Shown here piece after piece: positions 1-6,039 of a stretch of 6,235 nucleotides of DNA (its first letter is position 1; each line of letters starts with the position of its first letter). The notes under the pieces are model-generated. The model made no database searches, was not told the origin of the DNA, and was given only the letters and a program-made list of their open reading frames with translations. The DNA is from Nitriliruptorales bacterium (GTDB lineage Bacteria; Actinomycetota; Nitriliruptoria; Euzebyales; Egibacteraceae): NCBI GenBank assembly GCA_007119305.1, contig SKPY01000309.1, positions 1-6,235 on the forward strand, written 5' to 3'. Position numbers and translations under genes: made by a program.

Positions 1-700
1 CGACCCCGAGGCGCTCGGCGATGAGCTCCCGCAGCCCGTCGGCGTCGATGATGCCCGTGTGCCGGTAGACGATCGTGCCCTCGGCGTCGACGAACAGCGT
101 GGTCGGCATGCCGAACGCGTCCACCTCGGCGTACAGCTCCCCGCGCGGGTCGGTGGCGAGGTCGTAGGTGATCCCGAGCTCGTCGACGAACGCCTCGGCG
201 TTGGCCGGCGCGTCCTGCACGTTTACCCCCAGGACCGGCACCCGGCCGGCGTACTCGCGGGCCACCTCTTCGAGGTCGGGCATCTCGCTGACGCACGGTG
301 CGCACCAGCTCGCCCAGAAGTTGACCACCAGCGGGTCACCGCGGTAGGCGGTGAGCTCGACGGGCTCGCCGTCGGCGAAGCCGTCGAGCGTGGCGTCCGG
401 CAGCGGGGCCTGCTGGGTGGGCGCGACCCGGTCCTCGAGCTGGCTTGCGGGGTTGTCGACGGGTTCCGCCGGCGGCCCGTCGTGGGTGACGAGGGTGGTC
501 ACCGAGGCCCCGAGGATGAACGCCAGCACGACCGCGCCGCTGATGAGCAGGGTGCGGGCGAGGCCCGTCAGCCGCCGCGGCTGCGGGTCGGCGGCCGTGG
601 TGCCGGGCTCCGCTGGCCCCGGCGCGTCGGCGGTGTGCCCGTAGGGGGGCTCACCGTGGCCGCTGGGCGGGTCGCTGTGGGGGTCGTGGGGGTCCGACAT
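1..700 (-). CDS. Membrane-anchored TlpA/ResA-like thioredoxin-fold protein (C-terminus beyond window)
   Basis: Translation from the ATG at 700 gives 233 residues with no stop before the window edge, so only the extreme C-terminus is missing. Residues 1-45 form a Pro/His/Asp-rich, presumably cytoplasmic tail. One hydrophobic segment (about 47-71, containing LLISGAVVLAFILGA) is an uncleaved anchor. The TlpA/AhpC-type domain follows (about 95-233), with active site W132-C133-A134-P135-C136 after VNFWAS and the cis-proline loop G197-M198-P199-T200. Known of the family: extracytoplasmic thiol-disulfide reductases, often serving cytochrome c maturation. Which partner this one serves cannot be read from the window. 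It lies 52 bases downstream of the CoA ligase on the same strand, with no strong terminator between, so co-transcription is possible. A functional link is not obvious. The ribosome binding site is weak; the start was chosen because the anchor and tail follow it directly. Family call is secure. Confidence 0.93.
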   Translation of the reverse strand, partial: MSDPHDPHSDPPSGHGEPPYGHTADAPGPAEPGTTAADPQPRRLTGLARTLLISGAVVLAFILGASVTTLVTHDGPPAEPVDNPASQLEDRVAPTQQAPLPDATLDGFADGEPVELTAYRGDPLVVNFWASWCAPCVSEMPDLEEVAREYAGRVPVLGVNVQDAPANAEAFVDELGITYDLATDPRGELYAEVDAFGMPTTLFVDAEGTIVYRHTGIIDADGLRELIAERLGV

Positions 701-752
701 GCTCGCCAGCGTAACGGTCGCGGCAGACCGCCGAGTTCCCGTGCGCGGGCCG

Positions 753-2294
753 CTACCCGCGCTCGGCGAGGCGCCGCAGGGCGGCCCGGTCGACCTTGCC
801 GAGGTGCGTGCGCGGCAGCTCGTCCACCCACACGATCCTGCGCGGGTGCTTGTAGGCGTCGAGGTTGGCGAGCGCGTGGGCCCGCAACGCCTCCTCGAGC
901 TCCGCGCTCGCCCCCTCCGCCACCACGAACGCCACGGGCTTCGTCAGCCCGGCGTCGTCGGGCACCCCGGCGACCGCGCAGGCCGCCACCTGCGGGTGCG
1001 CGGCGAGGCACTCCTCCACCTCGGCCGGCAGCAGCCACTTGCCCCCCACCTTGAGGGCGTCGTCGGCCCGGCCCACGTAGGTGACGTAGCCGGCGTCGTC
1101 CATGGCCACCATGTCGCCGGCGGCGAACCACTCGCCGCGGAACGCCTCGGCGGTCTGCGGCAGGTTCAGCCAGTAGCCCAGCGCCCGCGAGCCCCCCCGG
1201 ACCCACAGGCGCCCGACGTCGCCCGGGGCCACGTCGCGGCCGGCGTCGTCGCGCACGCGGATCTCGAAGCCCGGCACCGCCCGGCCGAGCGTGCCCGGAC
1301 GCACGTCCCCCGGCACGTTCGAGCAGAAGATGTGCCACATCTCGGCGGTGCCGAGCCCGTCGAGCAGGTCCGTGCCGAACCTGTCGGTCCAGCGCCGGTG
1401 CAGCGCCGGTGGCAGCGCCTCACCGGCGCTCGTCGCGACCCGGAGGCAGGACAGGTCTCGGGCGGAGGCCTCGGGGTGGTCGACCATGTCGCGGATGAGC
1501 TTGGGGACGTTCACGAGCACGGTGGGGCGGTGCTGCGCGATCTGCGCGAACACCACGTCGGCGGTGGGCGGCTCGGCGAACAGCACCGCGCTCGCGCCGA
1601 CCGCGAACGGGAACAGCAGGTTCGAGCCGGTCGCGTACCCGAAGTACAGCTTGGGCACGCTCAGGGTGCGGTCGTCGGCGCGGTAGCCGAGCGCCTGCTT
1701 GGCATAGCACTCGGTCGTGTTCGCGAAGGACCGGTGCGGCTGCACCACCGCCTTGGGCTGGCCGGTCGTGCCGCCGGAGAACAGCCAGACGGCGGGTTCG
1801 TCGCGGTGCGTGCGGACGGTGACGAAGGCGTCGTCGGGGTCGAGCGCACCGAGGGCGCGGTGCGCGCCGCCGTCGTCGCCGGTCACGAGCAGGCGCGGCT
1901 CGCGTCCCGCCCGGGCTGCGGCCGCCTCGAACCGTGCCACGGCCTCGGGTGCTACCACCGTCCGCGACGGGCGCACGTAGGCCTGGGTTGCGGCGAGGTT
2001 GGGCTCCGCCAGGTCGGGGTTCACCAGCACCACGACCGCGCCGGCCATGAGCACCCCGAAGAACGCGCCGACGAAGTCGACGCCGTCGGGCAGCGCCACG
2101 ACGACACGCTCCTCGCGCCGCACCCCGCTGCCCACCAGGCCGTTGGCCCACCGCCGGGCGAGGCGATCCACCTCGGCGTACGTCCAGGTGCGCGGCCCGA
2201 CCCGCAGGGCGACCCGCTCGCCGGCGCCCTCCGCGAGCCGGTCGGTGAGGAAGTAGTCGGCGATGTTGAGCTGCTCGGGCGGCTCGAACGTCAT
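753..2294 (-). CDS. Benzoate-CoA ligase family protein, probable 2-aminobenzoate (anthranilate)-CoA ligase
   Basis: A 513-residue acyl-adenylate-forming enzyme (ANL superfamily), close to the usual 510-530 of benzoate-CoA ligases. The opening, with LNIADYFL at 9-16, is typical of that family. The phosphate-binding loop is FSGGTTGQPK (172-181), with Ala rather than the common Gly after the Lys. Others are A5 GLGTAEMWHIF (313-323), close to the benzoate-CoA ligase version; A7 GEWFAAGD (387-394); A8 hinge GRADDALKVGGKW (408-420); and A10 LPRTHLGK with the catalytic Lys at 500. It would activate an aromatic acid with ATP and CoA in the cytoplasm. Anthranilate is inferred as substrate because the divergent operon makes it from tryptophan; benzoate or a hydroxybenzoate remain possible. 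Start: ATG at 2294, with AAGGG (complement of 2301-2305) six bases upstream. The same frame stays open far upstream, antisense to the dioxygenase gene, but the family homology begins at this ATG. Family is secure, substrate is not. Confidence 0.92.
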   Translation of the reverse strand: MTFEPPEQLNIADYFLTDRLAEGAGERVALRVGPRTWTYAEVDRLARRWANGLVGSGVRREERVVVALPDGVDFVGAFFGVLMAGAVVVLVNPDLAEPNLAATQAYVRPSRTVVAPEAVARFEAAAARAGREPRLLVTGDDGGAHRALGALDPDDAFVTVRTHRDEPAVWLFSGGTTGQPKAVVQPHRSFANTTECYAKQALGYRADDRTLSVPKLYFGYATGSNLLFPFAVGASAVLFAEPPTADVVFAQIAQHRPTVLVNVPKLIRDMVDHPEASARDLSCLRVATSAGEALPPALHRRWTDRFGTDLLDGLGTAEMWHIFCSNVPGDVRPGTLGRAVPGFEIRVRDDAGRDVAPGDVGRLWVRGGSRALGYWLNLPQTAEAFRGEWFAAGDMVAMDDAGYVTYVGRADDALKVGGKWLLPAEVEECLAAHPQVAACAVAGVPDDAGLTKPVAFVVAEGASAELEEALRAHALANLDAYKHPRRIVWVDELPRTHLGKVDRAALRRLAERG

Positions 2295-2305
2295 CTCACA
2301 CCCTT

Positions 2306-2319
2306 GTGACGATCGCCAC
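2306..2319. promoter_or_regulatory. Near-palindrome GTG-A-CGATCG-C-CAC in the divergent promoter region
   Basis: A 14-base dyad centred on CGATCG, symmetric except for the fourth pair. It lies in the 72-base gap between the divergent CoA ligase and dioxygenase starts and abuts a second dyad at 2319-2333. A regulator operator is an inference; no regulator gene is visible in the window. Confidence 0.4.
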
Positions 2320-2333
2320 GCGTACACTACGCG
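2319..2333. promoter_or_regulatory. Perfect inverted repeat CGCGTA-CAC-TACGCG, candidate operator over divergent -10 elements
   Basis: Six-base arms with a three-base spacer, perfectly symmetric. The centre holds TACACT (2323-2328) on the plus strand and TAGTGT (2329-2324) on the minus strand, both matching the actinobacterial TANNNT -10 pattern. A protein bound here could therefore block both promoters at once. No convincing -35 is seen on either strand: TTGTGA at 2304-2309 is only 13 bases from TACACT. The repeat is direct observation; promoter and operator roles are inferred. Confidence 0.5.
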
Positions 2334-2347
2334 GCCCCCGCACCGGC

Positions 2348-2356
2348 GAGAAGGGG
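2348..2356 (+). promoter_or_regulatory. Ribosome binding site for the dioxygenase
   Basis: GAGAAGGGG ends 10 bases before the GTG at 2367 and is the purine-rich tract that favours this GTG. The GTG at 2360 is in another frame. Confidence 0.6.
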
Positions 2357-2366
2357 CAGGTGACCG

Positions 2367-3464
2367 GTGGCCGCTGACCCGCTGTACTACTGGGACTATC
2401 TCGGCCTCGACAAGCTGCTCGACAGCCAGCAGCGCGTGAGCGCCGAGCACGGCGAGCCGGCCCACGACGAGATGCTGTTCATCGTCGTCCACCAGGCGTT
2501 CGAGCTGTGGTTCAAGCAGATCCTGTTCGAGCTCGACGGGGTGCTCGACGTCATGGGGCGCGACGTCGTGCCCGAGCAGCAGATGGGCTGGGTCGTCGAC
2601 CGGTTCCGCCGGATCGGCGAGATCCAGCGCCTGCTCATCGACCAGATCGACGTGCTCGAGACGATGACCCCCCTCGACTTCCTCGACTTCCGCGACCACC
2701 TCGTGCCCGCGTCGGGGTTCCAGAGCGTGCAGTTCCGCCTCATCGAGAACCGCCTGGGCCTGCAGCCGCGCTACCGGCTGAAGATCAAGGGTGCGGCGTA
2801 CACCTCGGTGCTGTCGCCCGAGCACGTGCGGGTGCTCGAGGCCAGCGAGGCGGAGCCCACCCTCACCGACCATGTCGAGCGCTGGCTCGAGCGGACCCCC
2901 TTCCTCGCGTTCGGCGACTTCGACTTCTGGTCCGCCTACCGCACGGCCGTCGACGACATGCTCGCCCGCGAGCGGCGCACGATCGCCGAGCACCCCAGCC
3001 TCGAGCCGGACGAGCGTGAGGCGCAGCTCGCCGCGTTCGCCGAGACCGAGGCGGCCTTCGCCACGCTGTTCGACCCCGAGCGCTACGCCGAGCTGCGCCG
3101 CAAGGGCCAGCGGCGGTTCTCGCACCGGGCGTTCCTCGCGGCGCTGCTCATCTCGCTGTACCGCGACGCACCGCTGTTCCAGCTGCCGTTTCGCCTGCTC
3201 ACAGCCCTCGTCGACGTCGACGAGGGCTTCACCGCCTGGCGGCAGCGGCACGCGCTGCTCGTGCACCGCATGATCGGCGGCAAGACCGGCACCGGTGGCA
3301 CGAGCGGGCACGCCTACCTCGACGCCGCAGCGCGTCGGCACCGCATCTTCCAGGACCTGTTCGATCTGCCGACGTTCTTCATCCCCCGCTCCCGCCTGCC
3401 GGCGCTGCCGGCCGAGGTGGCGCGCCAGCTGGAGTTCAGCTACCAGACGTCCGAGCAGGCGTGA
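2367..3464 (+). CDS. kynA: Tryptophan 2,3-dioxygenase (long, animal-like form)
   Basis: Heme dioxygenase that opens the indole ring of L-tryptophan to N-formylkynurenine, the first step of the kynurenine pathway, in the cytoplasm. The 365 residues carry the family hallmarks: YYWDYLGLDKLL (7-18), HDEMLFIVVHQ (33-43) with distal His42, ELWFKQ (46-51), ASGFQSVQFR (115-124) whose Arg124 would bind the substrate carboxylate, WRQRH (291-295) with His295 as proximal heme ligand, and GTGGTSG (308-314). It is clearly longer than short bacterial enzymes such as that of Xanthomonas (about 300 residues). The extra central region and C-terminal half (WLERTP, KGQRRFSHRA, FQLPFRLLTALVDVD, VHRMIGGKTGTGG, LFDLPTFFIPR) resemble the human enzyme motif by motif. 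The GTG start has a ribosome binding site, and the conserved N-terminal motif follows within seven residues. It is the first gene of a two-gene plus-strand operon, with its stop overlapping the next start. Confidence 0.97.
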   Translation: MAADPLYYWDYLGLDKLLDSQQRVSAEHGEPAHDEMLFIVVHQAFELWFKQILFELDGVLDVMGRDVVPEQQMGWVVDRFRRIGEIQRLLIDQIDVLETMTPLDFLDFRDHLVPASGFQSVQFRLIENRLGLQPRYRLKIKGAAYTSVLSPEHVRVLEASEAEPTLTDHVERWLERTPFLAFGDFDFWSAYRTAVDDMLARERRTIAEHPSLEPDEREAQLAAFAETEAAFATLFDPERYAELRRKGQRRFSHRAFLAALLISLYRDAPLFQLPFRLLTALVDVDEGFTAWRQRHALLVHRMIGGKTGTGGTSGHAYLDAAARRHRIFQDLFDLPTFFIPRSRLPALPAEVARQLEFSYQTSEQA

Positions 3465-4618
3465 AGGCGCACTTCTCACGCTTCCTCGGCAGCGAGCCGA
3501 CGCGGCTGCACGCTGCCGCGCACAGCCACCACCCCTGGCCGGACGTCACGTTCGCGGCGCACCAGCAGGCGTGGCTCGACGCGGCGGCGCACCACGACGA
3601 CAAGTGGGACGTCGTGTTCGGGGAGGTGCTCCCCGAGGCGCAGCGGCACCTCGCCCGGCGGCTGGCGCTGCCGGACCCGAGCACGGTCGCGTTCGGGCCG
3701 CACACCCACGAGTTCGTGCGGCGGATCCTGTCCTGCCTGCCCGCGCAGCCGCGCATCCTCAGCACCGACGGGGAGTTCCACAGCTTCGCGCGCCAGGCGG
3801 CCCGGCTCGAGGAAGCCGGGCGGGCGCAGGTGGAGCGGGTGGCGGTCGAGCCCTTCGCGTCCTTCACCGCCCGCTTCGCCGAGGCCGCCGGCCGTGGCGG
3901 CCACGACCTCGTCTACCTGAGCCACGTGCTGTTCAACTCCGGCTACGTGGTCCCGGACCTACCCGCGCTCGTGGCCGCGGTGCCCGACCCCGGCACGTAC
4001 GTGGTCGTCGACGGCTACCACAGCTTCATGGCCGTGCCGACCGACCTCGGGACGCTCGCCGACCGGATCTTCTACGTCGGCGGCGGCTACAAGTACGCGA
4101 TGGCCGGCGAGAGCTGCGGGTTCTGCCACTGCCCGCCCGGCTACGGGACGCGGCCGGTCGACACCGGCTGGTTCGCGAGCTTCGGCACGCTCACCCGGGG
4201 CGGGGCCGAGCAGGTGGCCTACCCGCCCGACGGCCGCCGGTTCCTCGGCGCGACGCTCGACCCCACCGGCCTGTACCGCTTCAACGCGGTGCAGCGCTGG
4301 CTCGACGCGACCGGCTGGGACGTGGCGGCGATCCACGCGCACGTGGCCGGCCTCCAGGCCCGCCTGCTCGACAGGCTGGACCACCTCGACGTGCCGGGCG
4401 TGGGCCGGGCGACGCTCGTCCCGCCCGACGGGACGCCCGACCGCGGCAACTTCCTGTGCTTCGGGGTGGGCGACGCCGAGCGCGCCTACCGGCGCCTCCA
4501 CGACCGCGGCGTCGTCACCGACTACCGCGGCAGCCGCCTGCGCATCGGCCTCGGCCTCTACCACGCTGAGGGGGACGTCGACGACCTCGCCGGCCGGCTC
4601 GCCGAGGCCCTCGCATGA
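3461..4618 (+). CDS. PLP-dependent class V aminotransferase-fold enzyme, probable non-canonical kynureninase
   Basis: A 385-residue fold-type I PLP enzyme. PLP-contacting Asp184 lies in VVVDGYHSFM (181-190) and the Schiff-base Lys211 in GGGYKYAMAGE (207-217). GWF (236-238) resembles the kynureninase active-site GW motif. LRIGLGLYH (360-368) provides Arg361 where kynureninases bind the substrate carboxylate. Other prominent motifs are AAHSHHPWPD (19-28), DDKWD (46-50) and DGEFHSFARQ (103-112). It lacks the standard KynU signatures, so it is probably a divergent branch. Expected reaction: kynurenine to anthranilate and alanine. The GTG start overlaps the dioxygenase stop (GTGA), implying translational coupling and supporting a role in the same pathway. 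The stop TGA (4616-4618) lies at the insertion-sequence junction, so the natural C-terminus may have been 14 residues longer. Alternatives are a different beta-lyase or an aminotransferase-like activity. Fold is secure, activity inferred. Confidence 0.82.
   Translation: MKAHFSRFLGSEPTRLHAAAHSHHPWPDVTFAAHQQAWLDAAAHHDDKWDVVFGEVLPEAQRHLARRLALPDPSTVAFGPHTHEFVRRILSCLPAQPRILSTDGEFHSFARQAARLEEAGRAQVERVAVEPFASFTARFAEAAGRGGHDLVYLSHVLFNSGYVVPDLPALVAAVPDPGTYVVVDGYHSFMAVPTDLGTLADRIFYVGGGYKYAMAGESCGFCHCPPGYGTRPVDTGWFASFGTLTRGGAEQVAYPPDGRRFLGATLDPTGLYRFNAVQRWLDATGWDVAAIHAHVAGLQARLLDRLDHLDVPGVGRATLVPPDGTPDRGNFLCFGVGDAERAYRRLHDRGVVTDYRGSRLRIGLGLYHAEGDVDDLAGRLAEALA
4606..4615 (+). repeat. Direct repeat GGCCCTCGCA, copy 1 (insertion-sequence flank)
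   Basis: This 10-mer ends the PLP gene coding sequence just before its TGA and recurs exactly, in the same orientation, at 6040-6049 on the other side of the IS110 element. It is a possible target duplication or shared recombination site. IS110 elements usually share only a short core, so a true 10-base duplication would be unusual for the family. Confidence 0.6.
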
Positions 4619-4623
4619 CACCC
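4614..4623 (+). repeat. Inverted repeat GCATGACACC, right-end copy
   Basis: Exact reverse complement of 6029-6038 (GGTGTCATGC) at the far end of the element. The pair overlaps or adjoins the two copies of the direct repeat, as terminal or subterminal inverted repeats would. It contains the PLP gene stop codon. Confidence 0.5.
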
Positions 4624-4632
4624 TCTGTGTCA
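4616..4632. repeat. Short perfect hairpin TGACAC-CCTCT-GTGTCA between convergent stops
   Basis: Six-base arms and a five-base loop, beginning at the PLP gene stop and ending four bases before the convergent transposase stop. There is no T-tract on either side, so a classical intrinsic terminator is not supported. It is probably part of the element's right end. On the minus strand it begins within TTGACA (4633-4628), a -35-like hexamer pointing out of the right end. Confidence 0.5.
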
Positions 4633-4635
4633 ACC

Positions 4636-5853
4636 CTAGGCCGCCAAGGAGGCTTCCTTGAGGCGTTGGGCGGCGCCATGTCGGCTCTCGTTGTAGGGGA
4701 CGCCGTCGATCCAGCAGCGGTAGATGACGCGGATCCAGGCGCGGGCGAGGATGCGGATGGCGTGGGGGTGGTCGTGCCCGCGTGCTCTGGCGTCGTTGTA
4801 GACGCGGGCGGCCCAGGGGCTTTCGTGCCGGCTGTTGTCGGCGAAGGTGTCCAGGGCGTTGCGGAAGCGCTTGTTGCAGGCCCAGCGGAACGAAATGGAC
4901 TTGTGCTTACCGGATTTCTTGGTGACGGGGGTCTGGCCGGCGAGGGCAGCGACGGCCTCGGGGTTGTCGTAGGCTGCGCGGCAGTCGCCCCACTCGGCGA
5001 GCATCTGGGCCGCGTTGATCCGACCGGACCGTGGCAGGGAAGTGAAGATCTCGCCGTCCGGGTGCTCACCGAGGTGGGCGACGACCGAGCGGTCGAGGTC
5101 TTTGATCGCGGCGTTGAGGCCTTCGAGGACCTTGACCATGGCCAGCACGGCGTCGCGGCCGGCTTCGGTCTGAGCGGGAGCGGTGACGCCAGCAGGGACC
5201 GAGCGCAGGCGTTTGAGCAGCGCGGCGGCGGACCGCCGGCCGCTGTAGCCGTGCTTGGTGCAGAACGCGGCCATGCGCTTGTCGCCCAGGCGGGCGGCCG
5301 AGGCGGGGGTTGGGTAGCGGACAAGGAACGCCAGCGCGATCGGCGACTCGACGTCGGCGAACACGGCCTTGGCACCCGGCCAGAACGCGTCGAGCAGCGC
5401 CGACAGCTGGTTGGTCGCGGCGACGCGCTGGGCCACGAGGTCGTCGCGCGTGCGCACGACCATGCGCAGGGCGCGGGTCTCGTCGCTGAACGGCGCCAGG
5501 GTACGCAGACTACGGTGGCGCACCCGCAGGTAGTCGGCGATCACGTCGGCGTCGCCGGGGTCGCTCTTGGCGCCAGACAGCACCTCGGCTTCGCGCCATT
5601 CCTTGATGGCGTTGGTCTTGACCGGCACGACCGGGTGGCCGGCCTCGAGCAGCCGGTCGACGAGCCGGCCGTCGGGTCGTTCGATCGCGACCGGCAGTTC
5701 GGTTGGGTCGCCGAAGCGGCGCAGTCAGGCAACGAGCAGCTCGAAGCCCTCGGCGGTGTGTTTGACGGTGGTGCGATGCCAGCGGTCGGTGTCGGCGTCG
5801 AGCACGGTCACGGCATGCTCGGTGGCCGCCCAGTCGATCCCTGCGAACAGCAC
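4636..5853 (-). pseudogene. IS110-family (DEDD/RuvC-like) transposase interrupted by an in-frame TGA
   Basis: From GTG 5853 to TAG 4636-4638 is 405 codons, normal for the family, in one frame except for TGA at 5727-5725 (codon 43). Codons 1-42 (GIDWAATEHAVTVLD) are immediately recognisable and codons 44 onward (LRRFGDPTELPVAIE) continue the alignment without a shift, so this is a nonsense change. CGA (Arg) to TGA by one transition is the simplest origin. The RuvC-like acidic residues would be Asp7, Glu58, Asp98 and Asp101 (KSDPGDAD). The C-terminal Transposase_20 domain includes LPRSGRINAAQML and AGQTPVTKKSGK; the Ser near codon 314 is the likely nucleophile. The stop separates Asp7 from the rest of the catalytic domain, so the protein should be inactive unless readthrough occurs (the context is TGA-C). 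A six-base hairpin (4645-4660) lies in the last codons. Confidence 0.9.
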
Positions 5854-5860
5854 GGTGCTA

Positions 5861-5866
5861 CCTCCT
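5861..5866 (-). promoter_or_regulatory. Strong Shine-Dalgarno of the transposase
   Basis: AGGAGG on the minus strand, seven bases before GTG 5853. It fixes the start: the frame is open well upstream of this site, but residues there show no IS110 similarity. Confidence 0.8.
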
Positions 5867-5872
5867 GTCAAG

Positions 5873-5891
5873 GCGCGCCGTGGCGGCGCGC
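5873..5891 (-). other. Strong GC hairpin just upstream of the transposase ribosome binding site
   Basis: GCGCGCCG-CCA-CGGCGCGC on the minus strand: eight perfect G/C pairs and a three-base loop, ending six bases before the AGGAGG. It could end a bridge RNA, or shield the transposase from read-through translation when the element is transcribed from outside. There is no U-tract, so an intrinsic terminator is not proven. Confidence 0.5.
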
Positions 5892-5893
5892 AC

Positions 5894-5924
5894 GCTGGGG
5901 AAGACCGCGGGGAAGCTGGGGAAG
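5894..5924. repeat. Short direct repeats GCTGGGGAAG and GGGGAAG in the IS left end
   Basis: GCTGGGGAAG occurs at 5894-5903 and 5915-5924, and a third GGGGAAG at 5909-5915. On the transposase strand this is a C/T-rich tract (CTTCCCC three times), likely single-stranded in an RNA and lying between the nested stems and the GC hairpin. Confidence 0.4.
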
Positions 5925-6028
5925 CGGCGACGGGGGTGAACGGAGCCAGCCCAGGGTGGTCACTGACCGGCGCTCTGCGGCGCGTCCCTCTGTTGCCGGT
6001 GTCGAGCTCCGTAAGGGCCGGGGGCGGC

Positions 6029-6038
6029 GGTGTCATGC
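6029..6038 (+). repeat. Inverted repeat GGTGTCATGC, left-end copy
   Basis: Exact reverse complement of 4614-4623. It is separated by one base from the second copy of the direct repeat at 6040-6049. Confidence 0.5.
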
Positions 6039-6039
6039 T

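Larger units (their letters stand above)
4616..6039 (-). mobile_element. IS110-family insertion sequence (IS110 subgroup layout), about 1.42 kb
   Basis: Holds one IS110-type transposase on the minus strand, about 186 bases of non-coding DNA upstream of it and fewer than 20 bases downstream. A long non-coding left end and very short right end is the IS110-subgroup layout; IS1111-subgroup elements carry the long non-coding end downstream. Ends were set from the repeats: GGCCCTCGCA directly repeated at 4606-4615 and 6040-6049, and GCATGACACC inverted at 4614-4623 and 6029-6038. The exact cut points are uncertain by about 10 bases, and a competing placement at CCCTC (4621-4625 / 6042-6046) is possible. 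The left-hand target flank forms a small hairpin, GCCCT-CGC-AGGGC (6041-6053). IS110 relatives are known to favour structured targets. Confidence 0.75.
5854..6039 (-). ncRNA. Candidate bridge RNA region in the IS110 left end
   Basis: IS110-subgroup elements encode a structured bridge RNA of roughly 180 nt between the left end and the transposase start; this gap is about 186 bases. Nested complementary arms are present: outer 6012-6006 with 5946-5940 (ACGGAGC/GCTCCGT, 7 bp), inner 6000-5995 with 5971-5966 (ACCGGC/GCCGGT, 6 bp), leaving unpaired stretches on both sides and a 23-base inner loop. That resembles a stem with a guide-bearing loop. The inner loop contains ACAGAGGG (5993-5986), identical to 4628-4621 at the right end, where a left-donor guide would be expected to match. 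GCTGG (5950-5946) is complementary to CCAGC at the left end (6041-6037). Such short matches can arise by chance. Location and folds are seen; RNA identity and guides are inference. RNA ends are not defined. Confidence 0.42.

Noticed and set aside
701..752. A terminator between the CoA ligase and TlpA genes
   Set aside because: Only four-base stems are visible and there is no T-tract.
59..2309. Long plus-strand open frames over the TlpA and CoA ligase genes
   Set aside because: They read Arg/Ala/Gly/Pro-rich shadow proteins without domains, opposite well-supported minus-strand genes.
2304..2328. A sigma-70 promoter with -35 TTGTGA and -10 TACACT
   Set aside because: The spacer is only 13 bases; the -10 alone was kept as a possibility.
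2295..3479. Upstream extension of the CoA ligase frame on the minus strand, antisense to the whole dioxygenase gene (about 395 codons)
   Set aside because: It resembles no family, is a mirror of the GC-rich dioxygenase codons, and the ligase homology starts at the ATG at 2294 with its own ribosome binding site.
5725..5727. TGA as a selenocysteine codon
   Set aside because: IS110 transposases have no selenocysteine at this position, and a CGA-to-TGA nonsense change is simpler.
5894..5924. A CRISPR-like array from the repeated GCTGGGGAAG
   Set aside because: Repeats are only 7-10 bases with irregular spacing and no cas genes; it is a simple-sequence tract in the element's left end.
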